From Sedimenticola sp. (GTDB taxonomy: Bacteria; Pseudomonadota; Gammaproteobacteria; Chromatiales; Chromatiaceae): a stretch of 52,523 bases of DNA. The notes below the pieces were generated by a model. The model did not search any database. It was given only the letters and a program-made list of their open reading frames with translations, and had not been told where the DNA came from. A program made the position numbers and the translations under genes. The stretch covers positions 1 to 52,523 of the forward strand of contig DRKS01000071.1 of NCBI GenBank assembly GCA_011051655.1, written 5' to 3'. Shown here in pieces: positions 8,677 through 17,695 of this stretch (the first letter of the stretch is position 1; each line of letters opens with the position of its first letter).

Positions 8677-9603
8677 ATGGCGGTAAGCAATGAGAACTGG
8701 GTTTTCGGTCGTGCGTATGCCTCAAGCCGCATGCGCATAGCAATTCTTTCCTATTGGCGCGAGAATGACCCTGCAAGTGATGAGGAGCAAGAGACGCAGA
8801 TAATTCTCTGTGCCGATGGCCAGGTTGATTCGGTCTTAGTACCCTATCACTGCGTGGATGTCCTGGAAATCAACGAACCGAGACCACATGTGCTGGTAGT
8901 CGGCCTCGAAGGAGACGTTGCTGTAATAGATGGCAACGTCTTATACCGTGACTTCCTAGATGATAGCGATAACGGCCCACGCGGACGCGGCGACATTCGC
9001 AGCTTGGCACGTGTGTCCGATTTTATCTTTGCTGTCGGCATGCAACGTCAAGTCTACCAACGGGGACAGCCACCCTCAGATACACTCGCAGCACCCTGGC
9101 ACCATTACGAAAATGGACTGTCTTGGTCACCTCTTGATATAGCAGGATTCAATGGTCTGGCCGGGATTTCACCTGACGAACTGTACGCGGCCGGATGGCG
9201 TGGCGAATTGCAGATCTGTGAATCGGGGCAGTGGAGACCGATCGAACTGCCAACCAATCTTAAACTCGAACGGGTGCTAGTAGCGCCCGACGGCAAAGTT
9301 TATCTGGCAGGTATTCGCGGAGTTTTATTGTCCGGGCGAGGAGACAGTTTTGAGATCATTGCCCAGACCGCAACAGAAGAGTCTTTCTGGGGTATGTGCT
9401 GGGCTTTTGATACTCTCTGGCTGGCTAGCGCGACCCAACTATTTCGTCTTGTGGATGATGATCTCGTAGAGGTTGATCCAAAGCTCGGCGATACCATGAC
9501 ATTTAGATGCTTGACCGCAGCAGATGGACGGCTTTGGTCGGTCGGTTCAGACCACGTCATCTATACGGACGACGGGCAGACGTGGGCCCAAGTGTTTTTT
9601 TGA
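8677..9603 (+). CDS. Beta-propeller-like protein, probable immunity protein
   Basis: A 308-residue protein without signal peptide, starting 15 bases after the nuclease effector. It has repeated blade-like segments: LVVGLEGDVAVIDGNV, DFIFAVGMQRQVYQRG, LAGISPDELYAAGWRGELQ, VLVAPDGKVYLAGIRGVLL, LWLASATQLFRL and LWSVGSDHVIYTDDG. This spacing suggests a six- or seven-bladed propeller similar to WD40 or sialidase-type folds. Position directly behind the toxin, the same low GC and cytoplasmic location make immunity the best guess. There is no direct sequence proof of binding to the toxin. Confidence 0.65.
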   Translation: MAVSNENWVFGRAYASSRMRIAILSYWRENDPASDEEQETQIILCADGQVDSVLVPYHCVDVLEINEPRPHVLVVGLEGDVAVIDGNVLYRDFLDDSDNGPRGRGDIRSLARVSDFIFAVGMQRQVYQRGQPPSDTLAAPWHHYENGLSWSPLDIAGFNGLAGISPDELYAAGWRGELQICESGQWRPIELPTNLKLERVLVAPDGKVYLAGIRGVLLSGRGDSFEIIAQTATEESFWGMCWAFDTLWLASATQLFRLVDDDLVEVDPKLGDTMTFRCLTAADGRLWSVGSDHVIYTDDGQTWAQVFF

Positions 9604-9724
9604 AATACGGGGAATTACCAACCCTAACCATAACAAAGCTACATTGAGCTTGCGAGGAATGATACATGGATGGATTGTTTATAGGATAAAGCGGGGTAAA
9701 TTTTTAAAGCATGGAGACTTAACT

Positions 9725-10696
9725 TTGTCTAGAAATAAAACCGCTGCCCCTACCGGTGAGGTCATTGATTATGGCAGTACTCGAGCCGAAACACCCGGAC
9801 CACTGGGCATTAGTGATTCAGCAAGCCCAGATACGGCAGCTGAGCCTGGTGACACACCAGGCCCTACAGGATTAAATGATTTTGGTGAATATGTAGCTGA
9901 AGATCATAGCCGGCAAACCCGAGTCTCTCCCTCTACACCACCACGCTGCCAGACGGGTTTGGGGCTGCTGCATTTCCCGGTCCAATATGAACCGGGTTTT
10001 AATAACACTCGAACACGTACGGCTACTGAGCGGGCCGTACGTGTTACTCGATCCGCCCGCAGGGGACGCCGTTGCCGGGCGGTGTTTTGGATTTACTTTG
10101 ATAACAGCTTTGCTGCGCCCAGACCGCATCATGGCGGCATTGATATTGTCGGGCCTTTGCGGTCCAGGATTGTCGCCACCAAGGATGCGACTGTAGTAGG
10201 CGCATGGCAGGGCGGCGTCATGAGAACACAGCCGGACGGAAGCCGGCGACTTGAAACCGTTACCTACAGTTCAGGCGTGGGGATAACAGGTGAAGGCGCC
10301 TACTATATTCGTCTGATTGACGATGCAGGTAATGTCCACTATTACGCTCATCTCAACGATAATCCTGCGTCGCCTCCGCCCGGGCTGGGCCTGCCCAGCC
10401 TATCAACCGGGTCTCGTATTCGGGCGGGCCAGATTATCGGTCGTTTAGGAGATACCGGCGCGCGAGGCATTGCCCATCTGCACTACCAAATCAACCGTGC
10501 ACGAGAAGCCACCGGGCGCTTCAGCGCCACTACGCCAAGCGGTACGAGTTATAGCAGCAGAGGGGGAGGACGGGTTAATCCCTATTGTGAACTCGTGCGC
10601 CTATGTGTGCGGGACCATGGAGCCGCAAGAAGTCAACTGAAAAGTGATCGTTATGTTATTCCACCACCAGGGAGTACTTTCCCTCCTCCCTGTTAA
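9725..10696 (+). CDS. M23 family metallopeptidase, candidate T6SS cell-wall effector
   Basis: A zinc peptidase of 323 residues when read from TTG at 9725, which has GGAG at 9713–9716 with 8-base spacing; an ATG at 9659 is in frame but poorly placed. M23 motifs are intact: H136-x3-D140 (HHGGID), HYYAHL and H251-x-H253 (HLHYQI). The family cuts peptidoglycan cross-bridges. There is no signal peptide, as expected of a protein delivered by a T6SS. The N-terminus has two copies of a motif, TPGPLGISD and TPGPTGLND, in a flexible region that may be a loading tag. No obvious immunity gene follows on the same strand. Confidence 0.75.
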   Translation: MSRNKTAAPTGEVIDYGSTRAETPGPLGISDSASPDTAAEPGDTPGPTGLNDFGEYVAEDHSRQTRVSPSTPPRCQTGLGLLHFPVQYEPGFNNTRTRTATERAVRVTRSARRGRRCRAVFWIYFDNSFAAPRPHHGGIDIVGPLRSRIVATKDATVVGAWQGGVMRTQPDGSRRLETVTYSSGVGITGEGAYYIRLIDDAGNVHYYAHLNDNPASPPPGLGLPSLSTGSRIRAGQIIGRLGDTGARGIAHLHYQINRAREATGRFSATTPSGTSYSSRGGGRVNPYCELVRLCVRDHGAARSQLKSDRYVIPPPGSTFPPPC

Positions 10697-10734
10697 AGCT
10701 TGTGAACACAAACAATCAAGAGGTTGCAAGGCAT

Positions 10735-10766
10735 TAACCCGCATTTCTCACCAGGATTTGGATTTT
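10735..10766 (+). repeat. 32-bp dispersed repeat, copy 1
   Basis: Positions 10735–10766 match 52314–52345 at 31 of 32 bases, in the same orientation; the shared core begins CCCGCATTTCTCACCAGG. This copy is preceded by TTAA and the other by CTAG, both 4-base palindromes, as might be left by a mobile element. It lies in the 171-base gap between the M23 gene and the minus-strand TssJ gene. No transposase is present; I infer a relic end of an insertion sequence or a MITE. Confidence 0.75.
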
Positions 10767-10867
10767 GGAATCTCCAGGCACGAAATGCTGGTGTTTAGCA
10801 TGTAGAATTTTTTCCAAGCCGTATCCGTCCTTGCCTGTTAACACTAAGACCCAAAACACAGGGGGTT

Positions 10868-11380
10868 CTATTCCTTATGACGGATCTTCACCGCAAGGCG
10901 ATCAAGATTGATGATTACCTCTATGGTTTCATCAATAGGCGTCTCGACCGACGCCCGCCAGGTTGCATTGTCGAGATCCCGGTAGGCGGCGATTACGCCA
11001 AAGTAGCGTGTCTTCATGTTCAGTTCCCGCTTCATCTCCCGGGTCTCGCCCGGAAGCAACGTCATTTCATCCCGCGCCAGCATGTCCTGGCCGAGGGTTT
11101 CGGCGTCCTGATCATAAAGGGCGAAGAAGTCCGCCGCATTGAACGAACCCAGCGCCTTCAGCTCGTAGAAGCGAAAGACAATGGGATTCGGGTTGCCCGT
11201 TGAATCCGGGTTGAGGTCGGAGGCTGCCGTAATGGTGGCCTCGACAACAGGCGGCTCATCCTCCAGGGCCTTGTCGAGCACGCCCTTGGTCATTCCGGCG
11301 ACCATGTCGGCACAGCCGCTCAACATAGCCGGCATCCCCATCAGCATGAGGGTCGCACCAACCACCCGAACAAACCCCAT
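10868..11380 (-). CDS. tssJ: Type VI secretion lipoprotein TssJ (copy 1)
   Basis: A 170-residue outer-membrane lipoprotein that in T6SS anchors TssM. A lipoprotein signal peptide ends in MLSGC with C23 as the lipidated residue. The TssJ core follows: NPDSTGNPNPIVFRFYELK, FNAADFFALYDQD, LLPGETREM and FGVIAAYRDLDNATWR. The ATG at 11380 has a GGAGGAG ribosome site. It lies 30 bases after the unrecognised gene at 11411–12214. A second TssJ is found at 25834, about 52% similar by eye in its core; two copies in one locus are uncommon. Confidence 0.92.
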   Translation of the reverse strand: MGFVRVVGATLMLMGMPAMLSGCADMVAGMTKGVLDKALEDEPPVVEATITAASDLNPDSTGNPNPIVFRFYELKALGSFNAADFFALYDQDAETLGQDMLARDEMTLLPGETREMKRELNMKTRYFGVIAAYRDLDNATWRASVETPIDETIEVIINLDRLAVKIRHKE

Positions 11381-11410
11381 AGGCTCACACTCCTCCGGAT
11401 AGATAGAAAT

Positions 11411-12214
11411 TTATGACGAAGCCGGATCTATGGCAGGGCTAATCTCTGACAAGAGTTTCTCATCATGGTTTTTGACGATCTCGAGCAGGTGATCTCTGAG
11501 GGGATCCGACATCCGGGCGATGTCTTCCAGGTTGACCACTTCCTCAAAGGCCATGCTGCCCGATATTTCCGTGCTTTGGATGATCACCTCATCCGGCGGA
11601 CGCATGGTCGAAACCGGGCATGAAATGCAGGTAAGCGGCAGGTGGCCGAACTCTTCCGATTGACTGGAGCTTACCGGAAAACGAAGCGCCTCCAAAACCC
11701 CAGCGACTCCCGGCCGCCTGCCCATAATGAGGTGCATGACGAGGGTATGCAGGATGCAGGCCTGCAAATCAGTGACGTCCGTGCGCAGCGGTACGCCAAT
11801 GAGTTCCCGCAACCGTTGCGGTCCCATGCCTTTGTAAGAGAGGGTCCATTTCAAAGGCGAGATAATGGTAATGCGTTTACCCGGCCCGCTCCCCGCCGGA
11901 ACATAGGCGTATTCAGCCGGAGTGGTCTCGACCACGGTATTGAATATATCCAGCGGCGGCTTGAGCGTCCCTTCGAGTTGAAAGGGCTTGGCGGGGGCGA
12001 TGGACTGGTAGATCTTGCTTAATTCCCGAAAGGCCTTTTCCGAATCCCTCATGGCAGCGCCGCCACGAATGTGCTCACCCAGCAGCATCTTGGGGTTCAA
12101 CAAAGGGGCGAGATTGGCAAGCTGCTCCATCAGCCGCCGTTCAAAATACTCGGCTATCGCATTGGTCAGTTTTCTGAGCACCAGCATGCGGGGGATATCG
12201 AAGTCTTGTTCCAT
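11411..12214 (-). CDS. Unrecognised T6SS-linked protein
   Basis: A 267-residue protein read from ATG at 12214 (an in-frame TTG at 12250 would add 12 residues). I do not recognise the family. It begins with a helical segment (MLVLRKLTNAIAEYFERRLMEQL), has a middle beta-rich part (ITIISPLKWTLSYKGMG), and then LHTLVMHLIMGRRPGVAGVLEALRFPV. No signal peptide or clear membrane helix. It precedes TssJ copy 1 on the same strand, so a role in the secretion machine is inferred only from context. Confidence 0.7.
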   Translation of the reverse strand: MEQDFDIPRMLVLRKLTNAIAEYFERRLMEQLANLAPLLNPKMLLGEHIRGGAAMRDSEKAFRELSKIYQSIAPAKPFQLEGTLKPPLDIFNTVVETTPAEYAYVPAGSGPGKRITIISPLKWTLSYKGMGPQRLRELIGVPLRTDVTDLQACILHTLVMHLIMGRRPGVAGVLEALRFPVSSSQSEEFGHLPLTCISCPVSTMRPPDEVIIQSTEISGSMAFEEVVNLEDIARMSDPLRDHLLEIVKNHDEKLLSEISPAIDPASS

Positions 12215-12375
12215 GAAAGTGTCTCGCTGCGCCTCGATGCCTTGCGCCAAAAATAGTATGGAATTCTTGTAGTTATTGCCGCCTGCTCACGATATCGCGC
12301 AGCGTTGCCGGTGTCAACGTCCTTGCAGGCCGGGGACCCTTTGCTTTACTGTGGAAGCCTGGCGGCATAAACCAA

Positions 12376-14511
12376 ATGGAGCCGATGATGCACACACCGG
12401 CCGGTGAAGACGAGCTCCGGCATCTCAGCCAGCAGGCGTTGCAACGGATTCTTGAAGAGCACGGCGTATGGCTGGATGCACAGCAGACGGGGGCCGCGCC
12501 TAAAGGCAGGCAGGCCGACCTCGGCCGGACGGATTTATCCGGCATGGATCTTTCCGGTGCCCGGCTGCATAAGGCCGGCCTGCAAAAAGCCAATCTGGCC
12601 GGGGCCGATCTACGGGGCGCCATCCTGCGGGAGGCCGACCTTTCCGGCGCCAATCTGTTGCGGACGAATCTTCAGGATGCCGACCTGCGGGACGCCGATC
12701 TCAGCGACACCGGCATCTTGTTGGCCAGCCAGCTGGCCGGGGCAAACCTGGCCGGCGCAATACTTCCCGGCAACGGCCCCCGGTTCGAGGGGCTGAACGC
12801 CGTCGGGGAGATCTCAAAAAACGCCCGCCATGTATTTCTGCTGATCCTGACCGCCTGTTTCTACACCCTGCTGACCATCGCCACCACTACGGATCCGCTG
12901 CTGCTGACCAATACGGCCTCTTTTGCACTGCCAATCATTGGCAGTCAAATTGCAATCGCCAGCTATTACTGGATGGCGCCGCTGGTATTGCTGGGGATGT
13001 ATCTCTATTTCCATCTTTACCTGCAGCTGCTGTGGGACAGCCTTGCCGGCCTGCCCGCTGTCTTTCCCGATGGGATGCGGCTGGACAAAAGGGCCTACCC
13101 CTGGATGCTGACCAGTCTCGTCAGCCGCCGGATGGCGTGGCTGCGCAGGGAGCGCCCGCCCTTTTCCGGCCTGCAGGCGGCGATATCCATTACAACAGCC
13201 TGGTGGATCGTTCCGGCGGTATTGATCGCCGTATGGCTGAGATACCTGGTGAGACACGATTGGTATGGCACCAGCCTGCACATCATTGTCTGCACCCTCG
13301 CCATCTACGCCGGCATCCGGTTTTACCATGCCGCCAACGCCACTCTGGGCAGGCAGCCGCAGGCCCCCGGCCCCAAGGCGCTTCATGCCGGTTTAAGGAG
13401 CTGCGGCCGGATCGGGGCAACCCTTGGAATCGCCGTTGTTTTCCTTGTCGTATCCTTCGGGGCCATCCAGGGGGTTCGCCACGAAGAAGAGCTCCCCGCC
13501 GGCGGCGTGAGGCTTTGGGTGCCGCATCTGCTGGAGGGGCTCGGCATCAGCCCGTTTGCGGATTTTTTCGAACAGGACATCTCGGCAAAGCCTGATCGCT
13601 GGACCGAAGAACAGGGCATCAAGACCGTCAAGGGGGCCCGCCTGAAGGCCGCCAACCTGACCCATGCCCAGGCCCGCCGGGCCTTCCTGGTCAATGCGGA
13701 TCTGCGCGGTGCAAACCTCGCATTTGCGGATTTGCGCGAGGCCGATCTGCGCGGGGCCGACCTGCGCAACGCCAGGCTCAGGGCGGCGAAGCTTCACAAG
13801 GCCGACCTCAGCGACGCCTACCTGCGCGGCGCCGGACTTCAGCAAGTCGACCTCAGCGGATTCAATCTCGGCCAGAAGGATCTCAGAGGCGTCAGCTTTC
13901 GAAAAGCGAACGTACAGGATGTCAAATGGGACAACGCCAATCTCCAGGGCGCCGACTTGCGGGAGGTGACGGGCCTCGATCCAGAGGCGTTACGCCGGGC
14001 CAGAAACTGGGTCCTGGCGGATTACAGCCCGGATCTATTGGCAGAACTCGGGCTTCCTCCCGATCATGGGGAAAGGCTGCAAAAAAGGGACCTCCATGGA
14101 CTCAGCGTCAAGGATGCGAATCTGACCAACGCCCGCTTGCGGGGATTCAACCTCCGGGGGGCCAGCCTTGAAGGGGCCGGACTCAGTTGGACCGACCTCA
14201 GCGGCGCCGACCTGCGCGGCGCCAACCTTCAGGGCGCGCGTTTCTATAAAACAGACCTGCGCGGCGCCAAGCTGCAGGATGCGGATCTGCGCGGCGCAAG
14301 CCTGAACATAAGCAAGCCCTATTTCATTGGCGCCAACCTGCAGAATGCCGATCTTTCCTCGGCCACATCGATGAGCACCAGCTTTGAAGGCGTGGATCTG
14401 CGCGGCGCCAACCTGGAAGGGATGCAAACCAATGATTGTTGGTGGCAGATTGAAGGCGCAATCCTGGACGAGCGCACCAGGCTGCCTCAAAAATGCGCCA
14501 AGGCCCCTTAA
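12376..14511 (+). CDS. Pentapeptide-repeat protein with central membrane domain
   Basis: A 711-residue protein of three parts. Residues about 48–140 and 420–700 are pentapeptide repeats of the A(D/N)Lxx type (such as GADLRGAIL, NADLRGANLAFADLREADL), which fold into right-handed beta-helices. Between them, about 150–370, are roughly five hydrophobic segments: HVFLLILTACFYTLLTIAT, the LPIIGSQIAIASYYWMAPLV region, WWIVPAVLIAVWLRYLV, IIVCTLAIYAGI and LGIAVVFLVVSFG. It is therefore an inner-membrane protein with two helices displayed on one or both sides. It is convergent with the CsgG-like gene with a 4-base overlap. Function unknown; a scaffold role is possible. Confidence 0.88.
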   Translation: MEPMMHTPAGEDELRHLSQQALQRILEEHGVWLDAQQTGAAPKGRQADLGRTDLSGMDLSGARLHKAGLQKANLAGADLRGAILREADLSGANLLRTNLQDADLRDADLSDTGILLASQLAGANLAGAILPGNGPRFEGLNAVGEISKNARHVFLLILTACFYTLLTIATTTDPLLLTNTASFALPIIGSQIAIASYYWMAPLVLLGMYLYFHLYLQLLWDSLAGLPAVFPDGMRLDKRAYPWMLTSLVSRRMAWLRRERPPFSGLQAAISITTAWWIVPAVLIAVWLRYLVRHDWYGTSLHIIVCTLAIYAGIRFYHAANATLGRQPQAPGPKALHAGLRSCGRIGATLGIAVVFLVVSFGAIQGVRHEEELPAGGVRLWVPHLLEGLGISPFADFFEQDISAKPDRWTEEQGIKTVKGARLKAANLTHAQARRAFLVNADLRGANLAFADLREADLRGADLRNARLRAAKLHKADLSDAYLRGAGLQQVDLSGFNLGQKDLRGVSFRKANVQDVKWDNANLQGADLREVTGLDPEALRRARNWVLADYSPDLLAELGLPPDHGERLQKRDLHGLSVKDANLTNARLRGFNLRGASLEGAGLSWTDLSGADLRGANLQGARFYKTDLRGAKLQDADLRGASLNISKPYFIGANLQNADLSSATSMSTSFEGVDLRGANLEGMQTNDCWWQIEGAILDERTRLPQKCAKAP

Positions 14512-15734
14512 AAATCAAGAAAACCACCTGAATCGTCATCATCGGACCCTGACTTGCTGCTGCCACCGCCGCCAAAGAAACCCTTCTCTTGCGGCGGGTT
14601 CCAGCTCGTCGCAAACTGCAGGGGCTCCGGCTCACGCTGGGATACGACCTTGTCGCCGCGCTTGATCTTCGAGGATTTGACCCCCACGGGTTTTGCAATG
14701 GAATACTTCTCCTTGACAGCCACGATCTTGACCGCGCCGATCTTCTCTTCCTCGCCTCCCAGGGAGATGCCGGTCTCGGGATCGATCAACTGCTCGCCCA
14801 TTTTCATCAGGTCCATGACGTCACCCGTGGATACGGAATTCTTTCCCAGGTTGATATAGACCTTCCCCCCTTTCACCTGGATGACCGATCCGGTCGCCCG
14901 GCTCGCGCCCACCTGCTTGACCAGGTTGAAAACACCCTGGTTGGCGGCGGATATCACCGCCTGTCCAATGGGGGTCTTGGCATACTCCGACATGAACCCG
15001 CCCAGCCCGGCACCGCCGGTGAAACCGAGGCCGCCGAAACTCAGGCCCGATTCCTTGATGGCGACCTCTACCTGGTCGGTATAGACCACTTCGCTGGTCT
15101 CGGCATCGATCAGGCGGAAGTTCATGCCAAGCACCGCCTTGGATGATTTCATGGACAGCCCGCCCAGGATGGCGCCGGCGCTGCCGCCGATGAGGCCGCC
15201 CAGGCCGCCGCCCTTTTCCTCGACCCCGGCCTCATAGTTGGTGACTACGGCCTGAAACAGGTACTGCGCCCCCAGCACCTTGCCGATCTTGGCGGCGGAC
15301 GGCTTGGCGATGCGGCCGGTTGCGCCGAGATCCTGCTCCTGGAGGGTCTTGTGCAGCATCTTGCGCTCCACCAGGCGGAAGCGCCCGGTGCGGTGCATGA
15401 CGTCGGTGATGATGGCTTCGATGCCCTGCACCGGAACGCCGCCGCTGCCGGCGCTGTAGGTCACGCTGCCGCCGGGGCCCATGATATTCACGGTGGAGGT
15501 GGAAGAGGTGTTCTCCACCGGCAGGACGCCGATACGGGCCTTGCTGCCCTCATACTTGCCCCACTCCACATTGATCAGATATTTCACATCGATGTTGTCG
15601 ATCCGGCTGGGCAGCGGGCGCCTGACCCCATCTTGATCGACGGAGTAGGCCACATAATCGGCCTGAGCGACCGATGCCGCGGTCATGACCGCCAGAGCCC
15701 CGGCCAGCAAAAATCCCCATTTCAGCTTCAACAT
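14508..15734 (-). CDS. CsgG/HfaB-family secreted protein
   Basis: A 408-residue protein with a Sec signal peptide (about 1–25, ending SVAQA). The CsgG-type core is clear: ARIGVLPVENT, GIEAIITDVMHRTGRFRLVERKMLHKTLQEQ, AAKIGKVLGAQYLFQAVVTNYE and NFRLIDAETSEVVYTDQVE. CsgG proteins form oligomeric outer-membrane pores or periplasmic scaffolds. The lipobox cysteine of true CsgG is not seen, and residues 185–260 are very Gly-rich. A C-terminal extension with a GDVMDLMKMGEQLIDPETG segment and an Asp/Ser-rich tail is present. AGGAGGGAG precedes the ATG by about 8 bases. It lies downstream of a kinase and a caspase-like gene on the same strand. Confidence 0.85.
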   Translation of the reverse strand: MLKLKWGFLLAGALAVMTAASVAQADYVAYSVDQDGVRRPLPSRIDNIDVKYLINVEWGKYEGSKARIGVLPVENTSSTSTVNIMGPGGSVTYSAGSGGVPVQGIEAIITDVMHRTGRFRLVERKMLHKTLQEQDLGATGRIAKPSAAKIGKVLGAQYLFQAVVTNYEAGVEEKGGGLGGLIGGSAGAILGGLSMKSSKAVLGMNFRLIDAETSEVVYTDQVEVAIKESGLSFGGLGFTGGAGLGGFMSEYAKTPIGQAVISAANQGVFNLVKQVGASRATGSVIQVKGGKVYINLGKNSVSTGDVMDLMKMGEQLIDPETGISLGGEEEKIGAVKIVAVKEKYSIAKPVGVKSSKIKRGDKVVSQREPEPLQFATSWNPPQEKGFFGGGGSSKSGSDDDDSGGFLDF

Positions 15735-15849
15735 GAGTCAACTCCCTCCTTAATATGGAATTCTGTCGCATTCGGCCTGCGCGAATGCGTATCTGAGGCA
15801 TCTTGGAAGACATTGTGTCGGAAGTGGCGGATATTTTCCACGCCCCGGT

Positions 15850-17541
15850 TCATTCTCCCAATTCGGCCCGGATGCCTTGCCGCAGCTTCAGCAGGCGGGG
15901 ATGCCCGGGGTAGGCCTTGAGTCCGGATGCCGTCTCGGCCAGGGCCCGGCGCAGATCCCCCGCCTCGCGGCTGGCGCGGGCCCGCTGCTCGAAACGGGTT
16001 GCGATCTTTTCCAGGCCGGCCAGGGCGCGTTCGTTGGCGGGATCGTATTCCAGCACCGCCCGGTAGGCCTCCGCCGCATTGCTCCCCTCGGGCTCCACCA
16101 GCCGGCCCACCAGCAAATGCAGGTCCGCCACTTCCAGGATGCGCTCGATCCTGGCCAGGGTTTCGGCATCGGGCGTTACAACCTTAGGCGCCTCGGGCTC
16201 CTCGATGGCGACAACGGCTGGCGTGGGGGCCGTCGCTTTCTCCGCCACATCGGCCGGCGGCCTGAGGAAAAGGTAGGCCCCGCCGCCAATCAGCGCGCCC
16301 GCCAGGATGAGGCCCGCAATGCCCTTCCACCTGCCGGAAGCCGGCGCGGCGGCGCTGAGCCCCGCCATGAATTCCGCGGCGCTGGGCGTACGTTCATTGC
16401 GCTCGAAGTTGAGCGCCCGCGCGAAGGCCCGGTTCTGCCCGGGTTTGAGCCCCGGTATGGGTTTTGGCTTCATTCGCCGCTGCCGGGCCTGATTCGCCGG
16501 CAGCCTGTTGAAAGGATGACGCCCGGCCAGCAGTTCATAGGCCACGCAGGCCAGGGCGTACACGTCGTCCCTGGGGTCGGGGGCGGCCTGATCGAACATC
16601 TCGGGGCTCGCGTAGGCCGGGGTCAGGGCCTCCCACTTGGAGGGATCGAACAGGGTGGCGTCCCGGGACGCCTGCCCGGGGCGCTTCACGGCGCGGGCGA
16701 TGCCGAAATCCAGCACCTTGACCAGGCCCTCTTCCGTGACAAAGGCGTTGCCCGGCTTGAAGTCCGAATGGACGATGTTTCTCTCGTGGGCGTAACCCAG
16801 GCCTTTGGCCATGCCCTCGATGATGGGCAGGGCGTCCTTCAGGGGGAGACCGCCGGGCCTGACCCGCTTGACCAGGTTTTCCACGGGCTCCCCTTTCAGG
16901 AACTCCATGGTCATGTATACCGTATCGCCGTCCCGGTCGAAGTCGTAGACCGTGGCGATATTGGGATGGGCCAGGTGCTGCGCCTTCTTGGTCTCCCGCT
17001 GCAGGATGATGAAGGCGTCGGGGTCGCCCTGGAAGTCCTCGTTGAGCACCTTGACCGCCACGAAGGGGTCGCGGTCCCGCGCCTCCTCCTTGCGCAGGTC
17101 CCGGGCCCGGTACACCGTCCCCATGCCGCCACGGCCGATCTCCTGCTCCAGCACGAAGCGCCCCTTCAGGACGGCGCCCACCCCCGGTGTCTGCGAGCGC
17201 GCCGTTTCGGGCGGCGGCCTGTCTCCATCCGCCGCGGCGGGCGTGGCAGGGTGCATGCCGCCCGGGGCCAGGCGGGTGCGCTGATCATGAGCCCCGGCAT
17301 CTTCGGGGGCCGGGGCCCGTGGTTCGCCGCCAGCGGCGTGGGACTGCCCGACACGCTCCTTCAGGGAGAGATAGACCTGCACCGGCAGCCGGTCGCTGCG
17401 CAGCAAATCTTCCAGCAGCCCGGCGATCTCCGGGGCCCGGGCGGGGTTTTCGGCAAGCTCCAGGTCGAGCCTTTGCCGCAGCTCCTCGAAGTCGATCCCG
17501 CCACTGAAAAAGCCCTCCAGCGCCTCTTTGAAATCAGCCAT
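15850..17541 (-). CDS. Membrane-anchored serine/threonine protein kinase
   Basis: A 563-residue Hanks-type kinase. The N-terminus (1–120) is a non-kinase region with a helical LRQRLDLEL segment. The kinase domain (about 128–400) has GRGGMG (136–141), K164 in VAVKVL, the catalytic loop HSDFKPGN (D260), DFG (278–280) and YASPEMF. One membrane helix at about 405–427 is followed by a C-terminal helical region (463–563), probably periplasmic. That region contains a segment, VGRLVEPEGSNAAEAYRAVL, shared with the PpkA-like kinase at 34147. HRD is replaced by HSD, but the Asp remains. It probably links the caspase and CsgG-like products with T6SS signalling. Confidence 0.92.
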   Translation of the reverse strand: MADFKEALEGFFSGGIDFEELRQRLDLELAENPARAPEIAGLLEDLLRSDRLPVQVYLSLKERVGQSHAAGGEPRAPAPEDAGAHDQRTRLAPGGMHPATPAAADGDRPPPETARSQTPGVGAVLKGRFVLEQEIGRGGMGTVYRARDLRKEEARDRDPFVAVKVLNEDFQGDPDAFIILQRETKKAQHLAHPNIATVYDFDRDGDTVYMTMEFLKGEPVENLVKRVRPGGLPLKDALPIIEGMAKGLGYAHERNIVHSDFKPGNAFVTEEGLVKVLDFGIARAVKRPGQASRDATLFDPSKWEALTPAYASPEMFDQAAPDPRDDVYALACVAYELLAGRHPFNRLPANQARQRRMKPKPIPGLKPGQNRAFARALNFERNERTPSAAEFMAGLSAAAPASGRWKGIAGLILAGALIGGGAYLFLRPPADVAEKATAPTPAVVAIEEPEAPKVVTPDAETLARIERILEVADLHLLVGRLVEPEGSNAAEAYRAVLEYDPANERALAGLEKIATRFEQRARASREAGDLRRALAETASGLKAYPGHPRLLKLRQGIRAELGE

Positions 17542-17642
17542 GATGCCTTGTTGTGTTCAACCCTGCCCTCACCTCGCACCCCGTCCTGCCGGCCACCGCT
17601 TTAAACAGGATTGGGGCGCGGGTTTTCCCGGAAAATGCGTAC

Positions 17643-17669
17643 ATCCTGTCAATCCTGTTAATCCTGTCA
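17643..17669. repeat. Tandem 9-bp repeat
   Basis: Three exact-length units, ATCCTGTCA, ATCCTGTTA and ATCCTGTCA, followed by an A-run. An inverted CAGGATT copy lies at about 17607–17613, so the region can form a hairpin. It sits in the 154-base gap between the kinase and the caspase-like gene, both on the minus strand. The same AGGATT-type repeat is common between genes in many proteobacteria. Confidence 0.75.
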
Positions 17670-17695
17670 AAAAAAAGCGGCCTGGCGTCAGAGAG

